Counted from the stretch's first letter, positions 20,042 to 29,381 are shown. The stretch is 64,000 nucleotides of DNA from Microvirga sp. 17 mud 1-3 (GCF_003151255.1 NZ_CP029481.1:372001-436000); one strand, 5' to 3'. A program made the numbers and translations. The notes: a model not told the origin generated them from the letters alone.

Positions 20042-22021
20042 TCACGAGACGACGGAGAGCCGCTGCCGGATGCGCCCGTAATAGGTTTTTAAAGCCGGCA
20101 TCAGGGCCTCGCAGGCCTCCGCCAGGGCGAGGGCCTCTGCGGAGCGGCCGGCCCGCATCTCGCTCAGCAGGAGAGCGTGCCGCTCCAAGAACTCGGCAAG
20201 GGCCGGGTTCGGGCTGCCGCTCAGGGGCGCCACGACGGTGAAGATGGCTGAGGCTTCCGCGCGTCCCCGCACGGCGATCCGGTCGAGCTCGATCAGCGCG
20301 TAGCGGTCCCGGACAGCCTCCGCCGTGGCAGGGCCGAGAATCAGCGAGACGCCGTATTCCTTCGACAGGCTTTCCAGCCGCGAGGCCAGGTTCACAGTGT
20401 CGCCGAGCACCGAATAATCGTAGCGCCAGCGGGAGCCCACATTGCCGACGACGCAGTCGCCCGTGTTGATGCCGACCCCGATGGCGAAGGACGGTGCGCC
20501 CTCGCCCTCCTCGTCCCGCAGGGTTGCGTTCAGCCGGCCGACCGCCTCCAGCATGCGCATGGCCGCGCTCACCGCCCGCGCGGGATGGTCGGGGCTCGGC
20601 AGCGGCGCGTTCCAGAAGGCCATCACGCAGTCGCCCATGTACTTGTCGATGGTGCCCTTCTCGGTCAGCACCGCCTCCGAGAGCGGATCGAGCAGCCGGT
20701 TGATCAGCCCGGTCAGCCGCTCGGGCTCGTCCTTGAGGCGCTCGGACAGGGTCGTGAAGCCGCGCACGTCGCAGAACAGGACCGAAAGGTTGCGGCGCTC
20801 GCCGCCGAGCTTGAGCGCGGAAGGATTGCGGGCGAGCTGCGCCACGAGATCCGGCGAGAGATAGCGCGAAAAGGCCTCCGATACCGCATGGCGCAGCTGC
20901 CGCTCGCGGGCATAATCGAGCCCGAAGCGCGCGCCGAAGACCCCGAGCGCCGCCGCAACCGGAAGGGCAGGCGGCGCCCAGACCCGGCCGAAGCGCAGCA
21001 GTGCCCAGGCGCCCGCCAAGAGGAGCGCGAGGGTGAGGGCCGCGACCGCGATGGTTCGGGCGGACATGCCGTTGCGGCACAAAAGGGCCGCCAGCACGGC
21101 CGCCGCCAGGACGAGCCCCGCCATGGCGGGGCGCGAGACCGGGACCGCGTAGAGCCCGTGCCGCAGGTTGTCGAGGATCGTCGCCTGGACCTCGACCCCG
21201 GCCGTCAGGCTCTGGCTGAGCAGGGTATAGGGCGTCGCGAAGGCGTCGGGTGCGCCGCTATCCGCCGATGTGGCGGCCTTCAGGCTCAGGCCGATAAAGA
21301 CGATCTTGTCCTTGAAGCGCCCGGGCGGAAGGAAGGCCTGCGGGTCGAGCGCCTGGTAATACGAGACGGTCGGATAGGTCCGCGGCGGGCCGAAATACTG
21401 GATCAACGCTCCCTCGGGCGGAGGAGGGGCCTTCTGCCCGGCCAGGCGCAGGGCCTCTGCGGCGAAACCGTCCTCCAGGTGAGGCAGGCGGCGCAGATAG
21501 GCGTCCCCGTCCAGATCCACGGACGTGACGCCCGGATGGGCGCCCGCATCGAGGAACGGGTCGATGGGATTGACCCGCGTCGTCTGCGTCCCCTGTTCGA
21601 GGGGCGTCGTCACATCATCTGCGGCAAGGATCACGTCGGGCCCGACGGAGGCGGCGAGGCGGCCATCGGCTTCCTCCGAGGAGGGCTCGGCGAAAATGAT
21701 GTCGAGGGCGATGACCTTCGCGCCCGCTTCCCTGAGCTTCTCGATCAGACGGGCATGCAGGTCCCGCGGCCAGGGCCAGCGCTGGCCGATCTCCGAGAAG
21801 GACGGTTCGTCGATCGCCACGATGACGACCCCCGGCTCCTGCGGAAGCGGCGGCGCCAGGGTCGAGAACAGGTCGTAGAGACGGTCTTCGACAAGCCGGA
21901 ACGGCGAAAAGAACGAGAACGGCACCAGCAGGGCCGCGACGATGAGCGCGATGGCGTAGTGACGCCAGCTTGCCATCGCCCCGGGGCCATCCTGCTCCGC
22001 CGGAGCCGCTCCCGTGCTCAC
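20042..22021 (-). CDS. CHASE2-domain adenylate/guanylate cyclase
   Basis: 659 residues, starting with GTG. One N-terminal membrane helix (about 21-38), an extracytoplasmic CHASE2 sensor (about 45-290), three closely spaced membrane helices (about 297-370), then a class III cyclase domain (about 410-600). Catalytic residues are intact: metal-binding Asp418 (CDVRGFT) and Asp464, substrate Lys460 (DKYMGD), and transition-state Asn544 and Arg548 (NLASRLE). The start lies 1 base after the stop of the FecR-TPR-barrel gene, so the two are cotranscribed and probably act together. A start at Met16 (MASWRHY) is an alternative. ATP is the likeliest substrate. Confidence 0.9.
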   Translation of the reverse strand: MSTGAAPAEQDGPGAMASWRHYAIALIVAALLVPFSFFSPFRLVEDRLYDLFSTLAPPLPQEPGVVIVAIDEPSFSEIGQRWPWPRDLHARLIEKLREAGAKVIALDIIFAEPSSEEADGRLAASVGPDVILAADDVTTPLEQGTQTTRVNPIDPFLDAGAHPGVTSVDLDGDAYLRRLPHLEDGFAAEALRLAGQKAPPPPEGALIQYFGPPRTYPTVSYYQALDPQAFLPPGRFKDKIVFIGLSLKAATSADSGAPDAFATPYTLLSQSLTAGVEVQATILDNLRHGLYAVPVSRPAMAGLVLAAAVLAALLCRNGMSARTIAVAALTLALLLAGAWALLRFGRVWAPPALPVAAALGVFGARFGLDYARERQLRHAVSEAFSRYLSPDLVAQLARNPSALKLGGERRNLSVLFCDVRGFTTLSERLKDEPERLTGLINRLLDPLSEAVLTEKGTIDKYMGDCVMAFWNAPLPSPDHPARAVSAAMRMLEAVGRLNATLRDEEGEGAPSFAIGVGINTGDCVVGNVGSRWRYDYSVLGDTVNLASRLESLSKEYGVSLILGPATAEAVRDRYALIELDRIAVRGRAEASAIFTVVAPLSGSPNPALAEFLERHALLLSEMRAGRSAEALALAEACEALMPALKTYYGRIRQRLSVVS

Positions 22022-22022
22022 C

Positions 22023-25000
22023 CTAGAAGCGCGCCTTCATGGTTGCCGCGAAGGTCCGGCCGAGCCCGGGCACGCCGGGCGCGATCTCGTAGTCGCGATC
22101 CAGCATGTTGACGACCGTGAAGCCGACGAGGAGCCTGCGGTCCGGCGTTTCCCAAGTGATCGACGCATCGGTCGTCCAGTAATCGTCCAGCCGCGTCCCG
22201 GCCAGATTGCCCGTGCGGTCGCCCACGAAGGTCTCCGCCAGGGTCAGCTTCAGCCGGCTCGGATGAACGAAGGTGATTCCGGCCCGGGCGAAATGCCCGG
22301 CCACGAAGGGCACGTCGAGCCCCGGAGCTTCCTCCGAGCGAACATCGGTGTTGGTCACGCCCACGGTACCGAACACGCCCATGCCGTAGCCGAGCCAGAG
22401 ATTGGCGGTCGCCGCGAGGCGCTCGATACGTGCCTTGCCGACCGACAGGGAGTCGAAGGTATTCGACAGAGGCAGGTCGAGCTGGCGCACGTCCTGGCGC
22501 TGGTATTCGACCGCCGTGAAGATATGGGGCGTCCATTCCGCGTCCCAGCGCAGGGCCAGGGTGTTCATCCGTCCGCCGAGCGCGAGCGGCAGGGCGTTGG
22601 GCACGAGCCCGACCGTGGAGATGGGAGAGAGCGTGAAGGCGAGCGGCAGGATGCCGTCCTGGCGGTAGGCGGCGCGCAGCCAGTGCCCCTCCACAGGCGA
22701 AACCGCGATGCCGAGGCGTGGCGACACGGAGGTGTCGGAGCGCTCGGTGCCCAGATCCGCGAAGGAGCGCTGCACGCCCGCTTGCGCCTCGAACCGGTCG
22801 GAGGGGCGCCAGAACAGGTCCGCATAGAGCCGGTTGGCCTTGAAGTCCGCATCGTTGCGGTTGCCCGTGTCGGTCGAGATGGGCTCATCCGCGAGCGGGC
22901 TGGAGACCACGGCGCGCCCGAAGGCGCCCGCGAAGCTGCGCCCGAACTGGCCCTCGTATCCGTAGCGGAGGGTGAGGTCCCCGAAGGCCACGGAATGGTT
23001 GACGGCCGCGACGACGCCTTCCGTCCGGGCGCTGGTCCATTGCCGCTCGGCCAGAATGAGGAAGGGTACGTCGGCGTTGAGCGATTCCGAGATGCGCCGG
23101 TCGATGCCGCGATTGGCGTAGACCGCCGCCGTGAGCACGTTCCGGTCCGCGAAGCTGTGGCTCCAGCCGGCGCCGGCCTGCATGGAGGTCAGTTCCTGAT
23201 CGGCCGCGTAATAGCGCGTCGGCCGGTCGATGCGCAGGAGCGGCGGCTCGACCTTCACGGCCGATCCGAAGATCAGGAAGCGGTCAGCCGCCGAGGGCGC
23301 CATGCCGATGAACAGGGACGCGTTGTCGGCTGCCTCCTTGTCGATCGTCTCGCGGGCGTCAATCTGCGTCCGCCCGGCCGAGAGGTAGAACGAGGTCGGC
23401 AGCGGCAGGTTGGAGAAGCCCTGGACGGTGCCGCTCGCTCCCCATCCGACCCGGTTGTCCCTGACGAACAGATTGCCTTCGAGTTCCGTGTCCACGAAGG
23501 GGCGGCGCAGAAGATCCTGGCGGCGGACCCGGCCCGAGACCGCAAGAGGATCGAAGAACAGGCCCTGGACCGAGAGGTTGAAGGCCGTCAGGTCCGAATC
23601 GTCGCTCAGGATCGAGGAAATCTGCGGACGCGTTGTCAGGAACGTGGGACGCCGCGCGACCGCCTGGTCGAAATAGCTCGACGCCGTGAAGGGATCGAAG
23701 ACCCTGTCTCCGTAGAAGCGGGCCCATTCGTTCAGGTCGAGAAAGCGATAGGCCTGGGCCGGGTAGGAGCCGGCCTGACGGTTCACCGCGAGGCCTGCGA
23801 AGTCGCCGCCCCTCTGCCGGAACCGGCGTACGGCCTCGCGGGCGGCGAGGATCGCCTCGTCGGCCTTGTACTGGTCGAGCGCGATGGCCGTGCGTGCGAT
23901 GGACACGACGGGATCGTTCGGGTCGAGTCGATCCGCGTTGTCCAGGGCCTGGAGCGCGAGCGTGTCGTCGCCGTTCTGGTAATACGCGATGGCGGTGGCG
24001 AGGAGCCCCTGCGAATAGGCCGGATTGGCGGTCGATCCCGCAAGGATCGCCTCGATGCCCTTCGCGGTCTCGCCGGTCTGCAGCAGGTAGCGCCCGAGGG
24101 CGATGTAGCCGGTGCTGAAGCTCGGATCGAGGGCGAGCGCCTTGTCGATAAGCGCCCGCGCCTCCTCGACCCGGCTCTGGTCGAGGAGCAGGATCGCGAG
24201 ATTGGCATAGGCGACCGGGTTGTCCGGATCCGCCGCGATGGCGCGGCGCAGGGCCTCCTCGGCCGCCAGGGGAGCGTCCCGGGTCGATTCGAACAGGCCG
24301 ATGGTGTTCCAGAGGTCGGAATGGCCGGGCGCGATGGCGGCCGCCTTGCGCAGCTCGCCGACGGCGGCCTTGTATTCTCCGTCGATGTCGCCGCGGATGC
24401 TGCTGTCCGCGACGATCACGTCCGGATCGTCCGGGTCGATGGCCTTGGCCCTGGCGATGGAGGTCCGCATTTCCTCCCGCCGGTTGAGCGCGAAGGCGAT
24501 GCGCGCAGCCGCGACGGCGATGCGGGTATCGTTGGGAAAGCGCTTCTCGGCGGCTCGAACCACCTCGGCAGCGGCGGCCAGGTCCTGCTTGAACGCGACC
24601 ACGTAGGCGTGGGCAAGGGCCGCGACAGGATCGTTCCCGGCTGCACGCGGCTCCGCATAGGCCTTTTTCGGATTGGCAAGCGAGAGGGAGATGTAGCGGC
24701 CGAAGGATGCGATGGTCCGGCGCTTGGGGTCGAGACCCCGCTCCGCCCGGCTGAAGGAGCCGGCCGCATCCTGCCAGCGCCGCTGGAGGCTGGCGAGAAC
24801 GCCTTCCACCAGATCGGCGCGGGCGCGCTGAGACGCACTCAGGCCGCGGCTGCGAGCTTCCGCCAGCGCCTGCTCGGCGACCGTGCGCCCGTCGAGATAG
24901 AGGGCGATCTCGGCCAGGCTGAGCCAGTCCTCCGCCCGGCGGGCCTGGGGCGGCACGGCCTCGATGCGCGCCCGCTCGGCGCGCAGGGCCGGGCCGGTGA

Positions 25001-25664
25001 GGTTGGAGGTGGGCAGGGACGTGAACGCATCGCGCAGCGTCATGTAGAACAGCATCTGCTCGCGATCGTCGGAATTGACGAGGATGTACTTGGTCGGCGC
25101 CTGGCCGATCGACGCCACCGCGCCTTCACCTTGCCGGACCGTGACCGAACCCTGGGCGTTGCTCAGCTCCACCACGCCTTCAAGCACCACCAGGGCGGTC
25201 TTGCCCGATCCGTCCACGGACAGGGACCAGTCCGTGCCGCGGATCGCCGCCACGGCGGCCGGGGTCTTCACGTTCACGCCCGTTCCGCCGCGCGCGGCGC
25301 GCGCCCAGACGGTGCCGGACTGGAGGCTGAGTTCGGTCGTGCCGCTCGTGGCGCTCGCGACCTCGTTGACCGTGAGGGTCGAGTTACGGCCGACGCGGAT
25401 CTGGGTCTGGTCGGCGAACAGGATCGCGAGGTTGCCGATGCCGTTGGTGCGCAGCACGTCCCCGGCGACCACGTCCTGCCGGACCTCGGCGGCGCGCCAC
25501 AGATCCTCGCGCACGAAGCGCAGCTCCTCGCCCCCCTTCGCGGCAACGATGGATCCGGCCACCGGCGTGGGGCGCGGCACGGGCGTTTGGGCCGAGGTGC
25601 CCGTAAGGCAGAGCGCAAGCACGCTCGTCGCGGTGAGGAAACGGAGACAGGATTTCATCGACAT
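22023..25664 (-). CDS. FecR domain - TPR - outer-membrane beta-barrel fusion protein
   Basis: 1213 residues from the ATG at 25664 (the frame is open to 25799). A Sec signal peptide (about 1-25, ending near TSAQ) is followed by a FecR domain (about 45-165, with LRTNGIGNLAILFADQTQ and AAIRGTDWSL). A tetratricopeptide array follows to about residue 600 (units such as DPDNPVAYANLAILLLDQSR). The last 500 or so residues have alternating aromatic beta-strand character and a C-terminal phenylalanine (KARF), like TonB-dependent outer-membrane receptors. No TonB plug is evident. It is upstream of, and 1 base from, the CHASE2 cyclase gene. I infer an outer-membrane and periplasmic scaffold or sensor feeding that cyclase. 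Confidence 0.8.
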   Translation of the reverse strand: MSMKSCLRFLTATSVLALCLTGTSAQTPVPRPTPVAGSIVAAKGGEELRFVREDLWRAAEVRQDVVAGDVLRTNGIGNLAILFADQTQIRVGRNSTLTVNEVASATSGTTELSLQSGTVWARAARGGTGVNVKTPAAVAAIRGTDWSLSVDGSGKTALVVLEGVVELSNAQGSVTVRQGEGAVASIGQAPTKYILVNSDDREQMLFYMTLRDAFTSLPTSNLTGPALRAERARIEAVPPQARRAEDWLSLAEIALYLDGRTVAEQALAEARSRGLSASQRARADLVEGVLASLQRRWQDAAGSFSRAERGLDPKRRTIASFGRYISLSLANPKKAYAEPRAAGNDPVAALAHAYVVAFKQDLAAAAEVVRAAEKRFPNDTRIAVAAARIAFALNRREEMRTSIARAKAIDPDDPDVIVADSSIRGDIDGEYKAAVGELRKAAAIAPGHSDLWNTIGLFESTRDAPLAAEEALRRAIAADPDNPVAYANLAILLLDQSRVEEARALIDKALALDPSFSTGYIALGRYLLQTGETAKGIEAILAGSTANPAYSQGLLATAIAYYQNGDDTLALQALDNADRLDPNDPVVSIARTAIALDQYKADEAILAAREAVRRFRQRGGDFAGLAVNRQAGSYPAQAYRFLDLNEWARFYGDRVFDPFTASSYFDQAVARRPTFLTTRPQISSILSDDSDLTAFNLSVQGLFFDPLAVSGRVRRQDLLRRPFVDTELEGNLFVRDNRVGWGASGTVQGFSNLPLPTSFYLSAGRTQIDARETIDKEAADNASLFIGMAPSAADRFLIFGSAVKVEPPLLRIDRPTRYYAADQELTSMQAGAGWSHSFADRNVLTAAVYANRGIDRRISESLNADVPFLILAERQWTSARTEGVVAAVNHSVAFGDLTLRYGYEGQFGRSFAGAFGRAVVSSPLADEPISTDTGNRNDADFKANRLYADLFWRPSDRFEAQAGVQRSFADLGTERSDTSVSPRLGIAVSPVEGHWLRAAYRQDGILPLAFTLSPISTVGLVPNALPLALGGRMNTLALRWDAEWTPHIFTAVEYQRQDVRQLDLPLSNTFDSLSVGKARIERLAATANLWLGYGMGVFGTVGVTNTDVRSEEAPGLDVPFVAGHFARAGITFVHPSRLKLTLAETFVGDRTGNLAGTRLDDYWTTDASITWETPDRRLLVGFTVVNMLDRDYEIAPGVPGLGRTFAATMKARF

Positions 25665-25893
25665 TCGCGGAACAGAGTTACATATATCCGGGGATAAGGC
25701 AAAGCTTACTCTGGGATAACATAACTGGAAAGCGAATAACGTGTATCTTGGCCGTGTTTTCCCGCACATCCTAAACGCGGGCAGGTGGTGCACGGACATG
25801 GCTCGACTTGGCCATCACACCGTTCATCTATGGTCGAGACTACTTCCTATGCCCCGCGCATCGCATTCTAGCGGGCAGGAGAGGCGCAATGTT

Positions 25894-26283
25894 TCAGGCG
25901 ATCGCGCCGCGGGCGAGCAGGAGCTTCTGCTTGAGATCGTTCTGCGCGAAGGGTTTTTGCAGGACAGGGCGATCCCGGAAAGCATCGCGGATGCCGGCGC
26001 TGCCGTATCCGGTCGAGAAAACGAAGGGGATCGAGCGTTGCGCAAGGGCCTCCGCTACCGGATAGATCGGCTCCCCGGCCACGTTCACGTCGAGAATGGC
26101 GATGTCGACCTGTTCCCGGGCCACCACATCGAGGGCAGCCGACAGGCGGGCCGCCGGGCCGATGACCTCGCAGCCGAAATCGAGCAGCATATCTTCCAGC
26201 AGCAGGGAGATCGCGGCCTCGTCCTCAACGACCAGGATACGCAGGCCGCTCAGGTCGCCACTGCTCGTCAGACTTTCGGTCAC
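25894..26283 (-). CDS. Single-domain response regulator (CheY-like receiver)
   Basis: 129 residues from a GTG at 26283, consisting of a receiver domain only. The acidic pocket is Glu20 and Asp21 (LVVEDE), the phosphorylation site is Asp65 (IAILDVNV), with Thr91 (FSTGY) and Lys110 (LQKPF). No output domain is present, so it would act through protein contacts or as a phosphate shuttle. Similar receivers are often partners of HWE/HisKA2 kinases in this group; no kinase lies in the window. The frame is open upstream to 26460, but the receiver fold begins right after the chosen start. It is 229 bases upstream of the FecR gene on the same strand. Confidence 0.82.
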   Translation of the reverse strand: MTESLTSSGDLSGLRILVVEDEAAISLLLEDMLLDFGCEVIGPAARLSAALDVVAREQVDIAILDVNVAGEPIYPVAEALAQRSIPFVFSTGYGSAGIRDAFRDRPVLQKPFAQNDLKQKLLLARGAIA

Positions 26284-26684
26284 AGCATCACTTTCTTTAA
26301 CAGGGTGACGCCTCTGCAAAGCATTGGCGCCGGAACGAAACCTCGGGAAGCATTCCGAGAATCGGTTACATGTAGCACCTTCCTGCCCAGTCCCAAATAT
26401 GCTTCCGGCGCATGGATCCGATCCCCCCGCCACGGGCCGCAGCCGGAAAGCCCGATCCATTGCAGCAAGCTTGGCATTATGGCTGATAGTGAGGGTGGAT
26501 CCCCTTGCTTTTCAAGCCTTTTCTTGCGGGTTCGCGCCATGGTGCGGTCAAGCTCAAGGCAAGCATTTTGCCGCAAGGGTCCGGCCTGTGACACAATAAC
26601 CCGGGCCGCCCCGGCCCTTCCGTTTAGGCCACCTTTCGTGAGGGGCTCTTGCCGTGGGGGCCGTCCATCCTGAATAATCGTCCC
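26284..26684. other. 401-base intergenic region between divergent genes
   Basis: This gap separates the response regulator (minus strand) from the TerB-like gene (plus strand) and must hold both promoters. I looked for an EcfG (GGAAC - 16 or 17 - CGTT) general-stress promoter. The nearest match on the minus strand, GGAAT and CGTT, has a spacer of only about 14 bases, so I do not call it. No coding frame with recognisable content, tRNA or repeat is visible. Confidence 0.5.
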
Positions 26685-27155
26685 ATGTCCTTCCTGTCCC
26701 ATCTTCGCGCGTTCTTTGGTCCGGCTGCCGTTCCGGAGGGCTCAGACGGTCATGGGGAGCAGCTTACCGTAGCGGCGCTCCTGGCGCTCGTCGCCCAGGC
26801 CGATGGCCGCCTCCTCAGGGTCGAGGAGGAGGAATTGCGCAGAGCGCTGCGCGCGCGGTTCGGCCTGGAGGAAAGCGAGGTCGAGCGCCTCGTGGCCCGG
26901 GCCCGCGACGGCGATGCGGCGCCTGACCCGGCAACGACCCTGATCGACCGGATCGTCCAGGACATCCCGCCCACCGAGCGGCCGCGCCTTCTGGCGCTCG
27001 CCTACCGGATCGCGGCCGTCGACGGCAATATCCACGAGTTTGAAGATGATCTCATCTGGCGGACGGGGCGGCTTCTCGGCCTCTCGGAAACGGAACTCGC
27101 CGATGCGCGGCGGGACGCCCTCGGCGATCCGGAACAGGTCCGCAGTCATGGCTAA
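26685..27155 (+). CDS. TerB-like (tellurite-resistance/DUF533-type) protein
   Basis: 156 residues, all-helical. The segment LTVAALLALVAQADGRLLRVEEEEL and the later AYRIAAVDGNIHEFEDDLIWR are the two metal-binding acidic helical halves of the TerB family. The ATG at 26685 gives the usual start MSFLSHLRAFFG. The gene overlaps the amidotransferase gene by 8 bases. TerB-like proteins of this small type are found in many Rhizobiales without tellurite resistance, so no resistance role is claimed. Confidence 0.78.
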   Translation: MSFLSHLRAFFGPAAVPEGSDGHGEQLTVAALLALVAQADGRLLRVEEEELRRALRARFGLEESEVERLVARARDGDAAPDPATTLIDRIVQDIPPTERPRLLALAYRIAAVDGNIHEFEDDLIWRTGRLLGLSETELADARRDALGDPEQVRSHG

Positions 27156-27888
27156 GCGCTCCATGCCTGATCCGATCCTGATCGTCCTGCATCAGGAGCA
27201 TTCCACCCCCGGCCGGGTCGGACGGCTCCTGCAGGAGCGCGGCCACCGCCTCGACATCCGCCGCCCCCGTTATGGCGATCCCCTGCCCGAGACCCTGGCG
27301 GAGCATGCGGGCGCGATCATCTTCGGCGGCCCCATGAGCGCCAATGACGGGGACGATTTCATCAAGGCGGAGATCGACTGGATCCGCGTGCCGTTACGGG
27401 AGAACAAGCCCTATCTCGGCCTGTGCCTCGGGGCGCAGATGCTGGCCAAGCATCTCGGCGCTCGCGTCTGGGAGCATCCCGACGGACGGGCAGAGATCGG
27501 CTATTATCCACTCCTTCCGACGGAGGACGGGACGGCGCTGAGCGAGGCCTGGGGCGTGTCCTGGCCGAGTCATGTCTACCACTGGCACCGGGAGGGGTTC
27601 GATTGCCCCTCGGGAGCCGCCACGCTCGCCACCGGCGACGATTTCCCGACCCAGGCCATCCGTGCCGGACAGGCGGCCTATGGCCTGCAGTTCCACCCGG
27701 AGGTCACGCACGCCATGATCTGCCGCTGGACCGTCCGTGCAGCCGAGCGCCTGGCCATGCCCGGTGCGCAGGATCGTGCCCGGCAGATCGAGGGCCGCTT
27801 CCTCTACGACCCTCAGGTGTCGCTCTGGCTCGACCGTTTCCTCGACCACTGGCTCGATCCGCAGAGGCCTGCCGAGAAGATCGCCTGA
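27148..27888 (+). CDS. Class I glutamine amidotransferase-like protein
   Basis: 246 residues. The triad of class I amidotransferases is intact: Cys93 in GLCLGAQ, with His183 and Glu185 in LQFHPEV. The oxyanion region FGGPMSAND is also present. It resembles the stand-alone GMP-synthase-like amidotransferases that hydrolyse gamma-glutamyl amides or donate ammonia. No synthetase partner is adjacent, so the substrate is unknown. The ATG at 27148 overlaps the TerB gene; a second ATG at 27163 is possible but has no ribosome site. Confidence 0.85.
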   Translation: MAKRSMPDPILIVLHQEHSTPGRVGRLLQERGHRLDIRRPRYGDPLPETLAEHAGAIIFGGPMSANDGDDFIKAEIDWIRVPLRENKPYLGLCLGAQMLAKHLGARVWEHPDGRAEIGYYPLLPTEDGTALSEAWGVSWPSHVYHWHREGFDCPSGAATLATGDDFPTQAIRAGQAAYGLQFHPEVTHAMICRWTVRAAERLAMPGAQDRARQIEGRFLYDPQVSLWLDRFLDHWLDPQRPAEKIA

Positions 27889-27897
27889 ACCGGAGCA

Positions 27898-29331
27898 TCA
27901 CGCGGGGTCGAACTCGAAGGGCGAGACGCCCCGCCTCATCTCGTCGACGATCAGCGCATGCATCAGGGGCGGCGCCGCGCGCTGCGGGCAGGCGACCCGT
28001 TCGCACAGGCGGCAATTGATGCCGATAGGCGTCGGGTCCGGCGCCGAAAGGTCGAGGCCGCGGGCATAGACGAGGCGGTGGGCATATTTCAGCTCGCAGC
28101 CCAGGCCGACGGCGAATTGAGGGTCCGGCGTGCCCCAGGCGGTCGAGGCCCGCCGGACTGCGCGCGCCACCGAGAACCAGCGCGACATGTCGGGAAGCTC
28201 GACGATCTGCGTCACGATCTGGCCCGGCGACTTGAAGGTGGCATGCAGGTTCCACAGGGGGCAGGTGCCGCCATATTGCGAGAACGGGAAGCGCCCGGAC
28301 GAGAAACGCTTCGAGACGTTGCCGGCCGAATCCACCCGCACCAGAAAGAACGGGATGCCCCGGGCGCCCGGGCGGGCGAGCGTGGTCAGGCGGTGGGCCA
28401 CCTGCTCGAAGCTCGCGCCGAAGCGGGCGCACAGAACCTCCACGTCGTAGCCGAGCGCCTCGGCCGCCGTGTGGAACCGGCCGTAGGGCATCATCAGGGC
28501 GCCGGCGAAGTAATTGCCGAGCGAGACCCTGAGCAGCCGGCGGGCCGGGCCGTCCGTCGGCTCGAGCCGCGCCGAGAGATCGTCGATGGACTGCCGCATC
28601 TCCGTGAAGGCGAGCTGATAGGCGGCCTGGAAGGTGCGCCCCGGCGGATCGACCATTTCGGAAATGAGCAGCTGGCGGCGGTGGTGGTCGTAGCGCCTCA
28701 GCGAATCCGACATCACGTCGACCGGCATGACCCGCACCCGGATGCCGTGCTTGGCACGCAGCCGCTCGGCAATGGCGAAGAAGGGCTCATGTCCGGTCAC
28801 CTGCAGGTCGGACGCCAAGGCCTCGGCGGCCTCGTCGAGCTCCGGAAAATAGTTCTTCGCTTCCTGGATCAGGTGCCTGACCCGGTCGACCGGGTTGTCC
28901 TGCGGCGCGTCCTCGGCCCTGTCCCGATCGCTGACCTCGGGAGGGCGCGCCTCCCGGGCGCCGCGCAGGGCCACATAGGCCCGGTAGAGCCGGCTCACCG
29001 CATCGATCAGGCCGGGCGCGGCCTCCACCGTTTCGCGCAGCTCCAGGCGCGGCACGGGGGTGCTGCGGAACAGCGGGTCGGCGAATATTTCCTCCAGCTC
29101 GGAGGCGGTCCGCTCGGTGTCGTCGGTGGCGAATTCCCGCGGGTCGAGCGAGTAGGTGTCGGCAAGCCGGATCAGGACCTGGGCCGTGATCGGGCGCTGG
29201 TTGCGCTCCATCAGGTTGAGATAGCTGGGCGAGAGCCCAAGCTCCTCGGCCATGCCCGCCTGACTCAGGTTCAGGTCGCGACGCAGGCGCTTGAGGCGGG
29301 GGCCGACGAAGAGTTTCCGGGAATCGTCCAT
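27898..29331 (-). CDS. XRE-family short-chain fatty acyl-CoA regulator (ScfR/RamB type)
   Basis: 477 residues. An XRE helix-turn-helix (about 8-62: LSQAGMAEELGLSPSYLNLMERNQRPI) is followed by an ImmA/IrrE-like region and a C-terminal domain with the cysteine cluster CRLCERVACPQRAAPP. The ImmA/IrrE segment reads YQLAFTEMRQSI instead of HExxH, so it is probably not a protease. Relatives sense acyl-CoA and control acetate or propionate genes, including isocitrate lyase. The gene is divergent from aceA, with TGTAAA/TTTACA repeats next to its own start, consistent with autoregulation. It is convergent with the amidotransferase gene. Confidence 0.85.
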   Translation of the reverse strand: MDDSRKLFVGPRLKRLRRDLNLSQAGMAEELGLSPSYLNLMERNQRPITAQVLIRLADTYSLDPREFATDDTERTASELEEIFADPLFRSTPVPRLELRETVEAAPGLIDAVSRLYRAYVALRGAREARPPEVSDRDRAEDAPQDNPVDRVRHLIQEAKNYFPELDEAAEALASDLQVTGHEPFFAIAERLRAKHGIRVRVMPVDVMSDSLRRYDHHRRQLLISEMVDPPGRTFQAAYQLAFTEMRQSIDDLSARLEPTDGPARRLLRVSLGNYFAGALMMPYGRFHTAAEALGYDVEVLCARFGASFEQVAHRLTTLARPGARGIPFFLVRVDSAGNVSKRFSSGRFPFSQYGGTCPLWNLHATFKSPGQIVTQIVELPDMSRWFSVARAVRRASTAWGTPDPQFAVGLGCELKYAHRLVYARGLDLSAPDPTPIGINCRLCERVACPQRAAPPLMHALIVDEMRRGVSPFEFDPA

Positions 29332-29332
29332 T

Positions 29333-29381
29333 TGTAAATTTCTTTACAGATTTACTGAGTACATCCTGTCGTGTGTTTACA
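29333..29381. promoter_or_regulatory. Candidate operator of the ScfR-type regulator
   Basis: TGTAAA (29333-29338) and TTTACA (29343-29348) form a perfect inverted repeat with a 4-base spacer, starting two bases upstream of the regulator's ATG. A third half-site TTTACA lies at 29376-29381. RamB-type regulators are known to bind short A/T-rich TTTGCAAA-like sites. The position would allow repression of the regulator's own gene. Confidence 0.5.

Noticed and set aside
22014..25697. A 1227-codon open frame on the plus strand opposite the FecR-TPR-barrel gene
   Set aside because: It is an antisense shadow produced by high GC. It is rich in Arg, Gly and Asp with no recognisable motif, while the minus strand has a signal peptide, FecR, TPRs and barrel.
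26284..26684. EcfG general-stress promoter upstream of the response regulator
   Set aside because: The best GGAAT/CGTT pair has a spacer of about 14 bases, not 16-17, and a mismatch in the -35.
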